Under the pieces are notes generated by a model. It saw only the letters and a program-made list of their open reading frames with translations. It searched no databases and had not been told where the DNA came from. Positions 1 through 7,188 of a stretch of 13,265 bases of DNA are shown in pieces. The first letter of the stretch is position 1; each line of letters begins with the position of its first letter. Location: assembly GCA_009778235.1 (NCBI GenBank), contig WRKE01000291.1, positions 1 through 13,265 of the forward strand, in the 5' to 3' direction. The stretch is from Pseudomonadota bacterium. GTDB lineage: Bacteria; Desulfobacterota; Desulfobulbia; Desulfobulbales; Desulfobulbaceae. A program made the position numbers and the translations under genes.

Positions 1-122
1 TTGTTCATTGACCTTCGCGGGTTGGATGGATATCATGGGACGCTCAGCACGTTGTTAGGCCGGTTCCGAATGTCAGGCTTATCTGCTTCGCCACCAGGAC
101 ATTTCCATTGATTGAGTGCAGC

Positions 123-545
123 ATGAAGAAAGAAGCCGCAAAGCCCAAGATCGTCATTTCCACCCTGGATGCCGAACGGTTGGAGGCCCTTTTGACCTCC
201 TTGCCGGCCAATTCGTTCCCCTGCCGGGATGAACTGGAAGAAGAGTTGGATCGCGCCGAAATCCGGGACCCCAAGGACATGCCGCCCAATGTGGTGACCA
301 TGAATTCGACCGTCCGCTTCAAGATCGCCCCCTCGCAGGAGGCGTTCTGTCTGCGGCTGGTCTACCCCCAATACGTGGATGCCAAGGGCGGCTCAATTTC
401 CATCCTCGCCCCGGTGGGCAGTGCGCTCTTGGGCCTTTCCCAGGGGGATGAAATCGAGTGGCCAAAGCCAGGAGGAGGGGCTTTGCGGGTCCGGATCGAG
501 GAGGTCACCTATCAACCCGAACGGGCGGGCGACTTTCACCTGTAA
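123..545 (+). CDS. rnk: Rnk, nucleoside diphosphate kinase regulator / GreA-fold RNA polymerase-binding protein
   Basis: Product of 140 residues, close to the usual length of about 136. Rnk proteins have a short N-terminal helical hairpin followed by a GreA/GreB-type C-terminal FKBP-like domain. They bind RNA polymerase and were named for raising nucleoside diphosphate kinase levels. The sequence shows the family pattern: a helical N-terminus (residues 14-50), then MPPNVVTMNSTVRF (about 53-66) and the signature ISILAPVGSALLGLSQGDEI followed by WPKPGG (about 93-118). I chose the ATG at 123; an in-frame TTG at 108 adds five residues and has no better ribosome site. The Shine-Dalgarno match is weak in both cases. 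The gene stands alone, converging on the minus-strand genes from 720. Family assignment is strong; the physiological role here is inferred. Confidence 0.93.
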   Translation: MKKEAAKPKIVISTLDAERLEALLTSLPANSFPCRDELEEELDRAEIRDPKDMPPNVVTMNSTVRFKIAPSQEAFCLRLVYPQYVDAKGGSISILAPVGSALLGLSQGDEIEWPKPGGGALRVRIEEVTYQPERAGDFHL

Positions 546-596
546 TACCATGTCCTCTTGCCAATGCAGCGGGTTTTGGCGGGAGCATATTGAATT

Positions 597-630
597 TTAA
601 TGCAAAAAATATAAATATTTTTTGCATTAA
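597..630. repeat. Perfect 34-bp AT-rich palindrome (16-bp arms, 2-nt centre)
   Basis: The left arm TTAATGCAAAAAATAT (597-612) and right arm ATATTTTTTGCATTAA (615-630) are exact reverse complements around a central AA. The element lies in the 174-bp gap between the end of rnk (+) and the end of the small minus-strand gene at 720. It could act as a bidirectional terminator, since each strand has a run of six T in its 3' arm, although the stem is nearly all A-T with a tiny loop. It could equally be an operator for a dimeric regulator or a cruciform site. The symmetry is certain; the function is not. Confidence 0.8.
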
Positions 631-719
631 CAATAGAAAATGATATAACCCTGTTTCCATCAAATCAGGTACGTTTCCTCAACAATCCGGTCAAACCGGC
701 GACCGAGCTGCCCGGCAGA

Positions 720-875
720 TCACTTGTCGCTGTGGTCGCCGGGCTCCTGCCCGGGCGCGTCGTCGGATTCCTGCCCGGTTTCCGACGGGGCAAGGCAGTA
801 ATCGCTTGCGCTATCCATGCCGGTATGGCCGTGCCAGCTCTCCTCGGCCCAATCTTTTTCCTGAATATTGTTCAT
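720..875 (-). CDS. Small acidic hypothetical protein (51 aa)
   Basis: I do not recognise this product. It starts MNNIQEKDWAEESWHGHTG and continues as a hydrophilic, Asp/Glu/Ser/Gly-rich tail ending GDHSDK, with no hydrophobic segment and one cysteine. It is probably disordered. The start is supported by an AGAAGAGG ribosome site six bases upstream of the ATG at 875; an open frame further upstream is rich in Arg/Ala and looks non-coding. It lies 80 bp downstream of the YdhR-like gene on the same strand and may be the last gene of the tag transcript. Existence rests on the ribosome site, the frame and the position only. Confidence 0.45.
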   Translation of the reverse strand: MNNIQEKDWAEESWHGHTGMDSASDYCLAPSETGQESDDAPGQEPGDHSDK

Positions 876-955
876 GCAATACCTCTTCTGCTGCCATAAT
901 CTGGCTGACAGGGGCCGCGCTCCACGGCGGGCCGCTCCGCACCGAGCGTGAGGCC

Positions 956-1270
956 TCAATCGTCCGCAATGACCTGGTTGAAGACATTGTCGACCACCAC
1001 CGGCGTCTCCAGATAATTAACCTTGGGATCAACGCCGTATTTGCCCCGAACAAACGCCTTCCATTCATCGTTATACAGACGGTCCGCATCTTGGCGGGAT
1101 TGCCAGAGATAGACGCCGCCCGACCTGGTTCCGTCCTGATTGACAAAGTAGTATTTCCGGATCAAACCGGGCATGCCCTGGTATTTGGGCGCGGTGCTCA
1201 GAAAGATCTCTCTGGCCTGCTCACGCGAAAGCGGCTCGGCAAGTTCAAATTCCACTATAGTGGTGATCAT
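956..1270 (-). CDS. YdhR-like monooxygenase-fold protein
   Basis: Product of 104 residues, the typical length of the YdhR/dimeric alpha-beta barrel monooxygenase family. Family features are the N-terminal strand MITTIVEFELAEPLSREQ, a helix, the APKYQGMPGLIRKYYF segment (about 27-42), GGVYLWQSRQDADRLYNDEW (about 51-70) and the C-terminal LETPVVVDN motif (about 86-94). Relatives are small dimeric cytoplasmic proteins proposed to oxidise aromatic compounds without cofactor or to bind heme-like ligands; the substrate is unknown. AGGAG lies eight bases before the ATG. The gene follows tag by 45 bp and is probably co-transcribed with it. The family call is firm; no activity can be read from sequence. 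Confidence 0.85.
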   Translation of the reverse strand: MITTIVEFELAEPLSREQAREIFLSTAPKYQGMPGLIRKYYFVNQDGTRSGGVYLWQSRQDADRLYNDEWKAFVRGKYGVDPKVNYLETPVVVDNVFNQVIADD

Positions 1271-1315
1271 GGTTTCATCTCCTACGATGGTAAAAAAACA
1301 GGACGATACGACTTG

Positions 1316-1882
1316 TTAACCGAGACGGGCGATTTCCCGGTGGCGGAAGCAGCTCATCAAATGGTCGTTGACCATGCCCACGGCCTGCATCAAGGCGTAA
1401 CATATGGTTGAACCGACAAAACTGCACCCTCTTTTCTGCAAATCCTTGCTGATCAGATCCGACAACCGCGTCCGCGCCGGGACCTCCTCAAGACGCTGCC
1501 ATTGATTCTGCACCGGCACCCCGTCCACATATCGCCAAAGGAAGGCATCAAAGGAGCCGAACTCCTCCTTGATGGCCAGTACGGCCTGGGCGTTCTTGAT
1601 CATTGAGGCGATCTTGAGCCGGTTGCGAACTATTCCGGGGTTGGCAAGCAGGCGGGTGACGTCGTCTTCCGTGTATGCGGCCAAACGCTCGCAGGCAAAA
1701 TTCTCCAAGGCTTGGCGATAATTCTCCCTTTTGCGCAAGATGGTCAGCCAGCTCAACCCTGCCTGGGCACCTTCGAGCACCAGGAACTCGAACAGGAGCC
1801 GGTCGTCATGCACGGGTACGCCCCATTCGGTATCGTGGTAGGCAAGGTACTGGGGATCAGTCCCGCACCATCCGCATCGCAT
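1316..1882 (-). CDS. tag: DNA-3-methyladenine glycosylase I
   Basis: Removes 3-methyladenine from alkylated DNA as the first step of base excision repair, in the cytoplasm. The protein has the complete Tag pattern: N-terminal MRCGWCGTDPQYLAYHDTEWG, then FEFLVLEGAQAGLSW with the base-recognition Glu and Trp, the helix-hairpin-helix region around NPGIVRNRLKI, and NDHLMSCFRH near the end. The zinc-site ligands of the family are present as C3, H16, H174 and C178. I chose the ATG at 1882 because AGGA lies four bases upstream and the residue numbering then matches E. coli Tag within one. An ATG at 1897 adds five residues (MAQEK) but has no ribosome site. The gene is preceded by a 70-85 bp AT-rich stretch that may hold its promoter. 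Confidence 0.95.
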   Translation of the reverse strand: MRCGWCGTDPQYLAYHDTEWGVPVHDDRLLFEFLVLEGAQAGLSWLTILRKRENYRQALENFACERLAAYTEDDVTRLLANPGIVRNRLKIASMIKNAQAVLAIKEEFGSFDAFLWRYVDGVPVQNQWQRLEEVPARTRLSDLISKDLQKRGCSFVGSTICYALMQAVGMVNDHLMSCFRHREIARLG

Positions 1883-1967
1883 TTTTTCCTGGGCCATTTT
1901 TTAATACATCAAAATTATTATCAAATAGTTATCAGAGCAAATGCTGCCAAGGTGGACCAGTCATCAT

Positions 1968-2435
1968 TTATTTGTTGATCGCCGCGAACCGGGCACCGGT
2001 CAAGCGGGCCAAATCAGCGGGGGCAAGTTCCAATTCCAAGCCCCTGCGGCCTCCGCTGACGAAAATGGTGGCAAAGGTGGCTGCCGAACCATCGATGATG
2101 GTTGCCAACCGTTTTTTCTGCCCCAGCGGGCTGATCCCGCCCAGCACGTATCCGGTCATCCGCTCGGCATCGTGCGCCGTAGCCATGGCCGCTTTTTTTG
2201 TGTTCAGGGCCCTGGCCATGCGCTTGAGGTCCAACTGGCGAGAGACCGGCACGATGCCGGCGGCAAACTGTTGGTTGTCGATCTCGACCACCAAGGTCTT
2301 GAAAACCCGGTCTGGCTTAATTTGCAGCTTATGAGCCGCTTCCTCGCCATAGGATGGAGAGCCGGCATCGTGGGTATATTCATGTATCCGATAAGGGATG
2401 CCGGCTTTTTGGGCTGCATTGATCGCTGGAGTCAT
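1968..2435 (-). CDS. ybaK: Cys-tRNA(Pro)/Cys-tRNA(Cys) deacylase YbaK
   Basis: Product of 155 residues, near the length of E. coli YbaK (159) and collinear with it from MTPA to the end. YbaK hydrolyses Cys-tRNA(Pro) made by error-prone prolyl-tRNA synthetase, keeping cysteine out of proline codons. Visible signatures are YRIHEYTHD (15-23), PDRVFKTLV with the catalytic-site Lys46, GGISPLGQKKRL (99-110) and SGGRRGLELELAPADLA near the C-terminus. The open frame extends 33 codons upstream but that part is Phe/Cys-rich and unlike the family, so the MTPA ATG at 2435 is the start. No clear Shine-Dalgarno site is seen. The 120-bp leader contains a repeated 11-mer and a hairpin. Confidence 0.95.
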   Translation of the reverse strand: MTPAINAAQKAGIPYRIHEYTHDAGSPSYGEEAAHKLQIKPDRVFKTLVVEIDNQQFAAGIVPVSRQLDLKRMARALNTKKAAMATAHDAERMTGYVLGGISPLGQKKRLATIIDGSAATFATIFVSGGRRGLELELAPADLARLTGARFAAINK

Positions 2436-2483
2436 GGCAGGGCAACAATAGGTAAAGAAGAAAAAACGGGCGCGATCGTATGA

Positions 2484-2508
2484 CGGCAACAAACTTGCGG
2501 CAACAAAC
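2484..2508. repeat. Two tandem 11-bp direct repeats upstream of ybaK
   Basis: CGGCAACAAAC occurs at 2484-2494 and again at 2498-2508, a 14-bp period, with a partial third GGCAACAA nearer the ybaK start (about 2440-2447). The spacing is longer than one helical turn. It may be a regulator site or chance in a short leader. Confidence 0.4.
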
Positions 2509-2522
2509 CCCCTCAGGGTTTG
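2504..2522 (-). terminator. Possible terminator hairpin after the DUF2157-like gene
   Basis: CAAACCC (2504-2510) pairs with GGGTTTG (2516-2522) around a 5-nt loop. On the minus strand it lies 34 bp after the stop of the membrane-protein gene and before ybaK. The stem is only seven pairs and no long T run follows, so termination would be partial at best. Confidence 0.35.
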
Positions 2523-2555
2523 CTTAACAAACATCCCTCTGGCCTAGAGGCGCCA

Positions 2556-3695
2556 TCAATCGCCGCCTTCCCCAGGTTGCGGCGACGCATCGGCGCGGGC
2601 CTGCGGCCGAGGTCTGCCGAGACGCCAAATCACTTCTGCCCGACTCCCCAAGTACCAGAAGCTGACCGCGAGGAGCGCAAAAAAAATCGCCTTGTGGGTC
2701 GCATCCCAAAAATACTCGAAAAACCGCGTGTACAGGTTAATGCCCAGGAAAGTCAGGCCAAAGCCGCGCATCACCCCGTCATCGCGCCTAAGCCCATACC
2801 AAATGGCCGCGATCGAGACGGCACCGAACAGCAGTGACCAATGGAAAAGTTCGTACTGCCGAGCCCGATACCAGGAGTCCGGGTCACCATAGTTGCCGAA
2901 GATCGACATGATCCACAGGGCGTTGAACAGGTTCAGCAGGCCGATGACCTTGGTCTGGGGCGAGAGCATGAGCAGGTGACTGACCAGCTGGGTCCTGCCG
3001 TGCCGGCGTGCGGCGTGCTGGCCCGCCACGCCCAGGCCGGTCAGTACCGCCCCGAACAGGACAAACCGCAGCGGATAATTCATGCCTAAGTAATAAGCGC
3101 CGTAGCCCGAGACATACCCGGTCTCGGTGCCCATCCAGGCCCCCAGGGTCAGCAGGGCAAAGACCCAGACCAGCGCCGACGGAAACCACAAACCCAACAA
3201 GGCATACAAAATCGAGGCGATCAAGAACAGCACCGAAAAGTGCCCGGTCCCTGTATCAAAGGCCAGGCCGAGAAAGAACACCGCCACCGCCAGGGCCAGG
3301 ACCCCGACAAAGAAAATGGCCTCGTTGCTGTAGATGCGCTGCGGATATTTACGGCGGCGGGAAAGCCCGAACCAGAAAATCCCGGCGGACACAGCCGTTG
3401 CAGATCCGCACTTCATCAGGGCAGGCGCATCGAAGATGCGCTCCAGCAAGGCCATTAGCCATCGGTCGGCCAGGAGCGATCCCACCGCGGTCACCAGGCA
3501 GCAGATCGCAATCACAAAGGCATAGCGGGCGGTCCGCTGCCAGTCGAACGGGGCGATATTGATCGAGCTTGCCAACCGTGCTCCGGTCTGCTCGTCAACG
3601 ATGCCATGCGCCTGCCAGAGCTTGATCATCCGGGTCACGATCCGATGCTGCCGGCGCGGGATCGCGATACCCCCCGGCTGTTCCTTATTTTCCAT
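2556..3695 (-). CDS. Polytopic membrane protein, DUF2157-like
   Basis: Product of 379 residues with a cytoplasmic-looking N-terminus (about 1-55) containing a short helix-turn-helix-like segment (MIKLWQAHGIVDEQTGARL), followed by about ten hydrophobic segments spanning roughly residues 58-355, and a short basic, proline-rich tail. This organisation, with a 'helix, Gly-Ile-hinge, helix' stretch just before the first membrane span, resembles the DUF2157 family of predicted inner-membrane proteins of unknown function. Conserved-looking loops include GNYGDPDSWYRARQYELFHW (about 269-288) between membrane spans. AGAGGA lies a few bases before the ATG. It lies 126 bp downstream of the secreted Cys-triad gene on the same strand, so co-transcription is possible. 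The function is unknown and the family name is tentative. Confidence 0.8.
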   Translation of the reverse strand: MENKEQPGGIAIPRRQHRIVTRMIKLWQAHGIVDEQTGARLASSINIAPFDWQRTARYAFVIAICCLVTAVGSLLADRWLMALLERIFDAPALMKCGSATAVSAGIFWFGLSRRRKYPQRIYSNEAIFFVGVLALAVAVFFLGLAFDTGTGHFSVLFLIASILYALLGLWFPSALVWVFALLTLGAWMGTETGYVSGYGAYYLGMNYPLRFVLFGAVLTGLGVAGQHAARRHGRTQLVSHLLMLSPQTKVIGLLNLFNALWIMSIFGNYGDPDSWYRARQYELFHWSLLFGAVSIAAIWYGLRRDDGVMRGFGLTFLGINLYTRFFEYFWDATHKAIFFALLAVSFWYLGSRAEVIWRLGRPRPQARADASPQPGEGGD

Positions 3696-3821
3696 CTTTC
3701 CTCTTCTTGCCCGACGGATTGCTTGCCATCAGGCCAAATTTTTTTGTTTTTCTCCCGCCACCCCGGCAGGATGTTCTTGTAATCCGGCAATGCCAATGGC
3801 CGCATAGGTTGCGTTTCCGAC

Positions 3822-5558
3822 TCAGCGGGGCGGCCGCCTCGCTTCCCGAAACCAACCGCGCACCATCTCCATCTGCCTGATTTGCGCCGCCGGGGCATGC
3901 CGCCGGCACGATGCGTACTCTCCGCTTCCCGGCGCGGCCCCCCAGCGGATCTCAGCGCAATCGTTGGGATTATATCCCATCTCAAAGGCCGACCGGCGCG
4001 CCAGCACCTCGGCGATGGTCAGCTCCTGCACCTGGCCGTTGCTCCGGGTATAGCGAATTGTCCTTTCCGTTATCAGCCGCGCATGCAACTGTTCGATCTC
4101 CTTGCTGACCCGCTGGGCCTCCTCGGCGCCCAGGTGGAACAACTCAGGATAATTTTGTATTTTCTGAGGAAAATCAACCAGCACCTTGATGGCAATGAGC
4201 AGCCGCATGTCCCGCGAGGGGGTGGAATAATCTTCCCAGGGGCCGACGGTTTCGAAGATGGCCGCCCCCGGCGGCATGGCAATGGGGCTGCTGTTTTTGC
4301 GAAAATAGGCCTCGCCGTTGTCCACCGACTTAACCCGGGTCGAAAGCTGCTCCACCAGGGCGGTCAAGGTCGCCTCATAGGCCTGTTTGGCATCCAGCCC
4401 CTCGGGATTGATCAATCCATCCATCTGGGCATAAAACGCATCGGGGGTCAGCTCGGCCTGTTCCAGCGAATAGTTCGGCAACTCGCTGTTGGTCAGCAGC
4501 CGATTGTTGCCGGCAAGAGGGCGGAAGGCCTTGAAACCAGGACCAGCTCCGGCCATCCGGGCAAAGAGGAAGGTCCCTTCCCAGAACCGTTTTCTGGCGA
4601 TGGAATTGTCCGGCTGGGCATCGACCGCGAACAGGATGCCCGGCGCATCGGCCTCCTGATCGACCCATTTCGCCAGCACCAGCACATGGCCATAGGGGTC
4701 GGCGTAAATCGTTCCCGGCCAAAGCACCTCCCGTTGCAGGGGCACGGGATAGAAATCGGTTTCCTGGCTGGCAAGCCCGGTGCGGCCGTTCCCCGACTGC
4801 ACCGCATCCATCAGCCGGATGCTGGCCGCCCTGAAGACCTGGACCGGGGCCGGCCATCGCACGAAATCGGTGTTAATGATGGCCGCCTCACAGGTGGGCG
4901 GCTTGGTCGCCGAACCTCGATTGCAGAACCGATAACTAAACGGCAGGCCGTTTTTCCAGGCAAAATAGCTGCGGAGGAAATAGGGAAAATCGGCGCAGTC
5001 AGGGGTGGCGGCCAGATTTTTGTCTTCCTGCATCCCCAGGGAATTATGAAGAAAATTGCGCTCGGGATCTCGCAGCACCGGTTCCAGGGAAGGAAAACTC
5101 AAATCCTGGTCAGCCGGAGCGTCGAACAGATGCTCGATCCAGGCGGCAAAAAAGGCCTCGTGGGCCTCGTCCCAAACCGCTTTTTCCCGGCTGGCAGCGC
5201 CGAGATACATCTCTTGACAGGCTGCCGCATCGCCGTTTATCCGGGCCTCGACCCGATAATGTCCGTTACCCGGCAGGGGATCGATGGTTGCGGCACTCCA
5301 CCAGGGAATACCGTCTGAACTCAAGGTTGCTGTCAGGGGTGTGCTTGTGCCCTGGGGATCAATCAGGGATATCTCGGTGATCGGGCCGGTGGTGGAGACC
5401 GCCATGACCCTGACCGGCACCCCGGGCTTGATCATCTGGGGAACGAGCCAGATATGGGTTGCCTCTCCCTGGAGGCAGTCGGCGGCAAAAGCGGGCTGGC
5501 TCAGCCAAGCGCCCAGGAAAACGGCGATCAGCGACAAAAAATATAAAAAAAATTTCAC
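3822..5558 (-). CDS. Secreted protein of unknown family with candidate Cys-His-Asp triad
   Basis: Product of 578 residues; no named family recognised. A GTG at 5558 is preferred because GGGGAGAA lies about seven bases upstream and it places a clear signal peptide at the N-terminus (MKFFLYFLSLIAVFLGAWLS, cleavage probably after QPAFA, residue 25). Upstream in-frame codons to an ATG at 5654 encode a Cys-rich non-secretory-looking stretch. Residues 30-118 look like a beta-sandwich domain. The middle has PDCADFPYFLRSYFAWKNGLPF (C188), PYGHVLVLAKW (H291) and FAVDAQPDN (D313), in the order and spacing expected of a transglutaminase/papain/NlpC-like fold. The C-terminal third (about 360-578) is largely helical, ending in YNPNDCAEIRWGAAPGSG and an Arg-rich tail. 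It faces an NlpC/P60 gene across a divergent promoter gap. Secretion is well supported; the enzymatic role is inference. Confidence 0.85.
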   Translation of the reverse strand: MKFFLYFLSLIAVFLGAWLSQPAFAADCLQGEATHIWLVPQMIKPGVPVRVMAVSTTGPITEISLIDPQGTSTPLTATLSSDGIPWWSAATIDPLPGNGHYRVEARINGDAAACQEMYLGAASREKAVWDEAHEAFFAAWIEHLFDAPADQDLSFPSLEPVLRDPERNFLHNSLGMQEDKNLAATPDCADFPYFLRSYFAWKNGLPFSYRFCNRGSATKPPTCEAAIINTDFVRWPAPVQVFRAASIRLMDAVQSGNGRTGLASQETDFYPVPLQREVLWPGTIYADPYGHVLVLAKWVDQEADAPGILFAVDAQPDNSIARKRFWEGTFLFARMAGAGPGFKAFRPLAGNNRLLTNSELPNYSLEQAELTPDAFYAQMDGLINPEGLDAKQAYEATLTALVEQLSTRVKSVDNGEAYFRKNSSPIAMPPGAAIFETVGPWEDYSTPSRDMRLLIAIKVLVDFPQKIQNYPELFHLGAEEAQRVSKEIEQLHARLITERTIRYTRSNGQVQELTIAEVLARRSAFEMGYNPNDCAEIRWGAAPGSGEYASCRRHAPAAQIRQMEMVRGWFREARRPPR

Positions 5559-5721
5559 GGCGGATTCTCCCCAAAAGTGGTTACATTTCCATGAAAAACA
5601 ACAAGAACAAGAAAAGCTCGCCCCGGCGATACATATCACTAACGCGGACCCCATTTAGTGTGAACCTTGCCGCCAAGCAAACATCCATTGCCGTGATTTT
5701 TTTTATTTAAACAATAATACC
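5559..5721. promoter_or_regulatory. Divergent intergenic region with operator-like inverted repeat and possible promoter
   Basis: This 163-bp gap separates the divergent starts of the secreted Cys-triad gene (-) and the NlpC/P60 gene (+), so it must hold both promoters. CACTAA (5637-5642) and TTAGTG (5655-5660) form an inverted repeat with a 12-bp spacer near the middle. On the plus strand TTGCCG (5688-5693) and ACAATA (5711-5716) are 17 bp apart and could be -35 and -10 boxes. If so, transcription would begin almost at the ATG at 5722, which lacks a ribosome site. These are visual matches, not tested. Confidence 0.4.
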
Positions 5722-7110
5722 ATGAGCCGATTGCAAAGTAACTGCATCCTTGTCGCCATCACCGCGGTGTGCACCGCAGGGTGTATCTTTTTTGTCAGCG
5801 GGAGCTTTATTTGTCAGGCGCCACCGCCGATCGCGCCCCTACAGACCGCTTGTCCGGATATGGTGGAACAAGCAATGGCGCCCATCGAGGATCTCCGCGT
5901 CATTGCCCAGGATATCAAGCCCTTGGCCGAAACCTTCAGCCGGCCGATGGATGCCGGGCCCAGGAGCCAGCTCAAACAGCGGTTTGACCGACTATACTTT
6001 GCCCCCTGGACCACGGCCGAGCCGCTGTTCGATATCCAGACGGTGACCGAGGGGATCAAGCGGCTTACAACCAGAACCTGGTACGGTGAGGATAGGCTGC
6101 GGGCCAGCCCGGCGCGCATGAAATCGCTGCTGGCCCTGACCGACCAAGAGCATCTGCCTTCGACCGACCAGCCGGCCATCGTGATCAAACCCGCCTTCGT
6201 GCGGGTCCTGCCCACCAACCGGCCGCTTTACGAAACGCCGGACGATGCCCCCTTTGACCATCTCCAGTTCGCCGAACTCAAGCCCAACGAACCGGCCCGC
6301 ATCCTCCACAGGAGCAGGGACGGCGCCTGGATTTACATCGAGACCTCTTCGGTCAACGGCTGGGTGGAGCCTGATGCCATTCGGCTTGCCGATGACGGTC
6401 TGCGCAGCCGGCTGCTCACCGCGGAGCAAGTGGTGGTGGTCAAAGATTTCGCGACGGTGCGGACCGAGGAGGGCAAAACCCTGCCCCAGCCAAAGATCGG
6501 CACCCTCTATCCGCTGATCAGGGAGGGACAGGACCACTGGCTGATTGAGGCGGCAATTGGCGCCGATGACGACCGCGCCATTTTCACCACCGCCCGCATC
6601 GCCAAGGCCGATGCCCGCCGTCATCCCTTGCCGTTTGCTCCCGAGGCGGTGACCGATGTCGGCAACGAACTTATCAAAACTCCGTATGGATGGGGCGAGA
6701 TGTACCGCAACCGTGACTGCTCGGCTACCACCAGGGATTTCCTGCTCGCCTTCGGCATCTGGCTGCCGCGCAATTCGGTCAAGCAGATCAATGCGGGGCA
6801 ACCCATGTCACTGGCGGGGCTTTCCGCCGCTGCCAAGGAACAACGCATCCGCGAACAAGGAATCCCCTTCAGGACCCTGCTCCACCATCCGGGCCACATC
6901 ATGCTCTACGTTGGCCTGCGTAACAATAAGCCGATCGTGCTCCATACCATCTGGGCGCTCCGCGTCAAGCACGGCAACTGCCCCGAACAAAAATACCCCA
7001 TCGCCAGGACTATCCTGAGCAGCCTGGAGGCGGGCAAGGAGCTGCCGCTGGCCAAGGGGACCCTGCTCGACCGACTGGACGGGATGCTGGTGCTGCCTGC
7101 GGCGGATTGA
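5722..7110 (+). CDS. Envelope-anchored SH3 / NlpC-P60 peptidoglycan endopeptidase
   Basis: Product of 462 residues. Layout: an N-terminal hydrophobic segment (8-30) containing TAGC that could be a membrane anchor or a loose lipobox; an N_NLPC_P60-type helical domain (about 50-135); SH3 domains (about 155-300, including PLYETPDDAPFDHLQFA and the WIYIETSSVNGWVEPDAI strand pair); and an NlpC/P60 domain (about 305-462). Catalytic Cys333 lies in NRDCSATTRDFLLAFGIWLPR, His392 in HHPGHIMLYVG, and the third residue is probably His408 in VLHTIWAL. Such enzymes cleave gamma-D-Glu to diamino acid bonds in peptidoglycan stem peptides outside the cytoplasm. There is no Shine-Dalgarno site before the ATG. 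The gene diverges from the secreted Cys-triad gene. Family and catalytic residues are clear; the exact bond cut is inferred from relatives. Confidence 0.92.
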   Translation: MSRLQSNCILVAITAVCTAGCIFFVSGSFICQAPPPIAPLQTACPDMVEQAMAPIEDLRVIAQDIKPLAETFSRPMDAGPRSQLKQRFDRLYFAPWTTAEPLFDIQTVTEGIKRLTTRTWYGEDRLRASPARMKSLLALTDQEHLPSTDQPAIVIKPAFVRVLPTNRPLYETPDDAPFDHLQFAELKPNEPARILHRSRDGAWIYIETSSVNGWVEPDAIRLADDGLRSRLLTAEQVVVVKDFATVRTEEGKTLPQPKIGTLYPLIREGQDHWLIEAAIGADDDRAIFTTARIAKADARRHPLPFAPEAVTDVGNELIKTPYGWGEMYRNRDCSATTRDFLLAFGIWLPRNSVKQINAGQPMSLAGLSAAAKEQRIREQGIPFRTLLHHPGHIMLYVGLRNNKPIVLHTIWALRVKHGNCPEQKYPIARTILSSLEAGKELPLAKGTLLDRLDGMLVLPAAD

Positions 7111-7188
7111 AACTAAAAAAGCCTGATCCGGGCAAGTCCTGCACCTAAGCACCACCCGCATTTTTTGCCGACAGAATTTCAGACGACC

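Noticed and set aside
1..107. Possible end of a gene at the left edge
   Set aside because: A plus-strand frame is open from base 1 to a stop at 109-111, but 36 codons with no recognisable motif are too little to call.
806..1411. Plus-strand open frame crossing the small acidic, YdhR-like and tag genes
   Set aside because: It runs antisense to recognised genes and its product resembles no protein family.
3635..3805. Minus-strand 56-codon frame between the Cys-triad gene and the membrane protein
   Set aside because: It has no well-placed ribosome site, its last third overlaps the membrane-protein gene in another frame, and it has no recognisable motif.
3882..5318. Long plus-strand open frame (478 codons) opposite the secreted Cys-triad gene
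   Set aside because: It is Gly/Arg/His/Gln-rich, has no recognisable domain, and lies fully antisense to a gene with a signal peptide, ribosome site and normal composition. Long antisense frames are common in GC-rich genes.
5992..6801. Minus-strand open frame (269 codons) opposite the NlpC/P60 gene
   Set aside because: The opposite strand carries clear NlpC/P60 catalytic motifs; the antisense product has no domain and an Arg/Gly-rich composition.
7111..7188. Terminator between the convergent NlpC/P60 and M24 genes
   Set aside because: Only short imperfect pairings (an AAAAAAGC run facing GCATTTTTT, and a 4-bp CGGG/CCCG) are present; no stem strong enough to call.
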